Of a stretch of 64,000 bases of DNA, positions 61,203 to 64,000 are shown one piece after another (within the stretch, counting starts at the first letter, position 1; each line of letters starts with the position of its first letter). The notes under the pieces are model-generated. The model had not been told where the DNA came from. It saw only the letters and a list, made by a program, of their open reading frames with translations, and searched no databases. Origin of the DNA: SURF-21 sp964462595 (GTDB lineage: Bacteria > Actinomycetota > Geothermincolia > Geothermincolales > RBG-13-55-18); contig CAYWXM010000067.1 in assembly GCA_964462595.1 (NCBI GenBank), forward strand, positions 1 to 64,000. Direction: 5' to 3'. The position numbers and the translations under genes were made by a program.

Positions 61203-61691
61203 TCAAAGGCGCGGCAAAGCGCGCATATCCCTTATAAACGATCCCAGCGCGATCAGCCCGGCAGCGAAGAAGAAAAAGCCTCCATAGGCCGTTATTCCAC
61301 CGTATTCCCAATCTACGCCGGGCGCGAGACGCCACAGGTAGGCCCAGATCCCCAGGGGCAGGTACAGCGATGCCACGAGCAGTGAGAGGTTGCGCCTCCT
61401 CACCAGGATAGCGGCGGGACAGCCAAAGATGATGACCATGAGAGCGGTGAGGGCGAAAAACCACGCGACATCGCCGGTGCCCACGAGGTAGAGAACGCAC
61501 AGGGCAAGCCCCGCCAATGCCAGCGCCAGCAGGCAAAGGGCCGCGATGACCGTGAAGGCCTTGTAGCCGAGCGTGCGTGGCAAATCCGGGGTGGTGACCT
61601 GCAGGTGATAGCACCTGCCACACAGGAGCTTCTCCCCCTGATCCATGCTCCCGGTGTCTATCTCGCGCCCGCATCCACCACAAGTGATCAT
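61203..61691 (-). CDS. Zinc-ribbon membrane protein
   Basis: The 162-aa protein begins with a zinc ribbon (CGGCGREI, CGRCYHL) and continues with about four hydrophobic helices (AFTVIAALCLLALALAG, FFALTALMVIIFGCP, LLVASLYLPLGIWAYL, and a final one). No named family. It leads the PLP-enzyme gene by a few bases. Start is ATG 61691 without a clear ribosome site. Confidence 0.65.
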   Translation of the reverse strand: MITCGGCGREIDTGSMDQGEKLLCGRCYHLQVTTPDLPRTLGYKAFTVIAALCLLALALAGLALCVLYLVGTGDVAWFFALTALMVIIFGCPAAILVRRRNLSLLVASLYLPLGIWAYLWRLAPGVDWEYGGITAYGGFFFFAAGLIALGSFIRDMRALPRL

Positions 61692-61833
61692 ATCCAAACG
61701 TTAATGGCTGCTTCCGCCGGGGTCAACCTGCACGCGGGTCCGCCAATGCTATCGCGGGCGGCGGTACCCTCAGCGGGTGGAGCCCGATTACCTTTCTCGC
61801 AGCTGCCTTCCTCGAGCCATTTTCTCGAGACAA

Positions 61834-61866
61834 GCGATAAACAGCTTATCGCGAGGGGCGTTTTTT
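61834..61866 (+). terminator. Hairpin followed by a T-run, orientation unclear
   Basis: GCGATAA-ACAGC-TTATCGC (7-bp stem) is followed, after eight bases, by TTTTTT on the plus strand. No plus-strand gene precedes it, and on the minus strand (downstream of the ferredoxin gene) there is no T-run after the stem. It is therefore only a weak terminator candidate. Confidence 0.25.
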
Positions 61867-61907
61867 CAACCGGATACGCTCTTTTCACCACCGCGCGGCA
61901 TTCAGCT

Positions 61908-62711
61908 TTACTCGATTACCTTCCCGACCCTCGAGAGCAGCTCGCGGAAGATGGCGTCGCCGGGGTCGAAGTCCAAGTGGATGGCACCTTGTGGACATAC
62001 GGTGGCGCAGCGTCCGCACCCCTTGCAGAGGTCCTGGTCGATGTGCGACCTGCCATCGACCAGGGTTATGGCCCTCACAAAACAGGTTTCGGCGCAGGTC
62101 CCGCAGCCGACACATCCGTCGCCCACCGAAACCCGCACGCCATCCAGCTTCTTTATTGCCCCCTTGAACTCCGGCCCCGCATTTTTCAGCCCCTTGCGCA
62201 CCAGGCAGCAGCAGTCGCAGCAGAAGCAGATCACCAGGAAATGGCGGAAATCGTGCAGCAGCCCCAGGGCTGTGGCGTCAAACCAGATGCGGCCGACCAT
62301 GCCCGTGAGCCCCAATTTGGAGGCCTTCTCCAGGTGCTTGAGGCATTCCTCCACGCTGGCGCGGTGCCCCAGGGAAGGGTGCATGCGCGACGCGGCCTCG
62401 CCCAGGAAGATACAGCCGAGGTCCCTGGGATAGTTCACGCAATGCTCCTGGGTGCGGCATATGCACACGTTGTTGATGAAACGGTGCGAAGAGGCCTTGA
62501 TCAACTCGGCTATGGCCTGGCTGGGAAGCGCCGTGTCCTCGGGCACGGGTATGGACTCGGAAACAGGAACGAAGGTAACGTCGAATATACTGTCCTTTAT
62601 CAATGGAGCGAAGATCTGGCGGAAGGGCGTATATGCGCTGAGCTTCTTCACCATGTGGGTGAAGGGCCATAACTTGAGAAAGATACCGAGTCCGCGTTCG
62701 GAATAACCCAT
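61908..62711 (-). CDS. Cysteine-rich 2x[4Fe-4S] ferredoxin-domain protein (paralogue)
   Basis: A shorter paralogue (267 aa) of the protein at 27008-28198. It shares the cysteine cluster (CICRTQEHC, then ICFCCDCCCLV) and two C-terminal [4Fe-4S] motifs (CVGCGTCAETC and CKGCGRCATVCP), but lacks the N-terminal winged-helix-like region. Probable role in electron transfer of an anaerobic pathway; partner unknown. Start ATG with GAGGAG six bases upstream. Long, T-poor intergenic DNA separates it from the Nudix gene. Confidence 0.8.
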   Translation of the reverse strand: MGYSERGLGIFLKLWPFTHMVKKLSAYTPFRQIFAPLIKDSIFDVTFVPVSESIPVPEDTALPSQAIAELIKASSHRFINNVCICRTQEHCVNYPRDLGCIFLGEAASRMHPSLGHRASVEECLKHLEKASKLGLTGMVGRIWFDATALGLLHDFRHFLVICFCCDCCCLVRKGLKNAGPEFKGAIKKLDGVRVSVGDGCVGCGTCAETCFVRAITLVDGRSHIDQDLCKGCGRCATVCPQGAIHLDFDPGDAIFRELLSRVGKVIE

Positions 62712-62935
62712 GCAATCTCCTCTTTCCAGGGGCCGTTTCTTGAATCTCCAGTCCCACCTTAAGTTATAGGGGCCGGGTCTTCAATCTTCAATTCTCTTAC
62801 AAGATCTCATATGTTATCAATTTTTTGCATGAGAATAGATGAAAATGCGGCCCCCATAATTACGAGCGAGGCCGATTTCCGGGCATGACCCCCAGGCCGG
62901 ACACGCAGACGCAGCCATCGTCAGGCGCCCTGCCG

Positions 62936-63727
62936 CTAGTAGCCGGGATCGCCGGGGAAAAGGACCTTCATCCTTCCGTCCTCCAGGACCACCCGGGGGG
63001 CGATTACGGCGATGTCCTCTCCTGCTGTGAAGGTCAGGGCCTCCTCCGCGGAGGCAAAGCGCTTGAGCGCCATGAGGTTGACCACGGTAGGGGGAAGCAT
63101 CGGGAACGTCCCTTTCTCGTTCCTCTCCAGGGCTTCCCGGGGAGTGATCCACATGTGGCCGGTCGTCTCGTGGTTATCGTGAAGCGCGGTCTGAAAGGGA
63201 GGCGCGGGGGCCAGGAAGAAGCGGGTGTCGAAACGGATGGGCGAGAACTCCGGGGTTATCCAGTGCGCGAAATACACCAGGCTGCCTGTGGCCAGCTCCA
63301 GGGTCTCAGCGGCTATCATCTCCTTGAAGGTCAAGAGGTTGTCCCTCGCGGCCTCGCGCAGGGCGGAAAACCTTTCCGCCCTCTCATCCTCAAACGAGAC
63401 GAACTCCCCCGAAGCCTCGCGGGCGAGGAGTATCCCGGTTTCCTCGAAGGTCTCCCTTATGCCCGCGATAAAAAGCCCCAAGGCGCTGGCCGGGGATGGC
63501 GCATCCGCCACGATGGACATGGCTTCGTCTGGACCCAATCCAGCGCACAGAACGGCCAGGCCCTCCTCGCAATCGCATTCCTCCAGACCTCCTCCGGGGA
63601 ACACGTACATGTCTCCGGCAAAGTCGCTCCTGGCGTTCCTCCTCACCATGAGCGTTTCCATACCGCCATGGTCGGAGGCATCGCGCAGGATGATCACCGA
63701 TGCGGCGTCTCTGGCAGCGACAGGCAT
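62936..63727 (-). CDS. Nudix hydrolase of the NUDT19/CoA-diphosphatase type
   Basis: In this 263-aa protein the Nudix box is split: VFPGGGLEECDCEEGLAVLCAG carries the GG part, and the RE-x-x-EE-x-G part follows 30 residues on as GIRETFEETGILLA. This internal insertion is the mark of NUDT19-like enzymes, which cut coenzyme A and acyl-CoA. The C-terminal part (WITPEFSPIRFDTRFFLA, WITPREALE) also fits. Substrate remains inference. The gene stands alone. Confidence 0.85.
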   Translation of the reverse strand: MPVAARDAASVIILRDASDHGGMETLMVRRNARSDFAGDMYVFPGGGLEECDCEEGLAVLCAGLGPDEAMSIVADAPSPASALGLFIAGIRETFEETGILLAREASGEFVSFEDERAERFSALREAARDNLLTFKEMIAAETLELATGSLVYFAHWITPEFSPIRFDTRFFLAPAPPFQTALHDNHETTGHMWITPREALERNEKGTFPMLPPTVVNLMALKRFASAEEALTFTAGEDIAVIAPRVVLEDGRMKVLFPGDPGY

Positions 63728-63835
63728 AATATCTCCTGGATAGAATGAGCTTTAGCCGTTTAATCCGGCGTATCTCCGTTTTTCGATGACAATATCTTAA
63801 CACCCTATCGCCAGAGAAGGCCTGACGGATGCAAA

Positions 63836-63889
63836 CCCCTCCCAAAGCGGGGAATGCGGGTATTTTCCGGAATGCCCGCTCGGGAGGGG
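63836..63889. repeat. Strong inverted repeat near the right end
   Basis: CCCCTCCC (63836-63843) pairs with GGGAGGGG (63882-63889), and inside AGCGGG (63846-63851) pairs with CCCGCT (63875-63880). The 54-base hairpin has no T-tract on either side. It may end a transcript entering from the right, or be a mobile palindrome; no gene is certain between it and the window end. Confidence 0.5.
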
Positions 63890-64000
63890 TCTATGCACGT
63901 GCCTGCCGCTCTCCTTTTCGAGCAAGGCACCGTTCGCGGCCAACAGCCTGGAAACCATATCCTTCTTGCCTGGGGAAGCGTTTTTTTCTAATAACACGCG

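Overview
The window is mostly high-GC chromosomal DNA, dense with genes on both strands, and looks like a member of the Actinomycetota, probably an uncultured, thermophile-related or anaerobic lineage. The clues are a DUF6049-like gene (Rv3909 type) overlapping murJ, a tad pilus locus with a DUF4244-like pilin, several starts that look leaderless (a -10 box 6 to 9 bases before the start codon), and paired xseA/xseB, priA, LytR-CpsA-Psr and lon genes. No rRNA or species-level marker is present, so the lineage is inference.

Positions 1 to about 11,243 are an accessory region. The left part (1-5,500) is one end of an integrative element: a Replic_Relax protein, a TraG/VirD4-like DNA-transfer ATPase, a small excisionase-like HTH protein, a Phd/YefM-like protein and a tyrosine integrase. 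A TTTATTCATG-like motif recurs at both promoter regions. From 5,500 to 11,243 comes a lower-GC patchwork: a WG-repeat lipoprotein, two unrelated proteins that each carry an R-N-x3-H HEPN-type motif, a TPR protein with two small genes, three decaying copies of the same promoter-plus-start module, and a 45-base 3' tRNA-Thr fragment that begins exactly at the anticodon loop. A complete tRNA-Arg(CCU), with its 3' end facing the island, marks the right border.

From 11.6 to 31.4 kb is core genome: small envelope proteins, an hsp20-lon operon whose Lon has a histone-H1-like tail, a BMP-type binding lipoprotein, an EamA transporter, an LCP protein, exonuclease VII, an operon with a PASTA/PKD pseudokinase and an M23 peptidase fused to a long hydrophobic region, a cysteine-rich ferredoxin protein, and a p-aminobenzoate set (pabA-pabB behind an attenuator-like terminator, with pabC convergent).

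From 31.5 to 49.2 kb are two tandem secreted carboxylesterases surrounded by palindromic repeats, a LUD protein, an MtaA-like corrinoid methyltransferase, a metallophosphoesterase, cysteine synthase, a PilB/GspE ATPase, a STAS protein, a decaying lipoprotein gene, a frame-disrupted B-box gene, and a compact tad locus (tadZ-tadA-tadB-tadC-flp-prepilin peptidase).

From 49.3 kb to the end: leaderless priA, a GsiB-like stress protein behind a sigma-B/F-type promoter, YbaK, TauE, a GNAT-DUF6049-MurJ overlapping operon, small conserved proteins, a DUF2085 membrane protein, a PLP enzyme of the ACC-deaminase family, a second cysteine-rich ferredoxin paralogue, and a NUDT19-like Nudix hydrolase.
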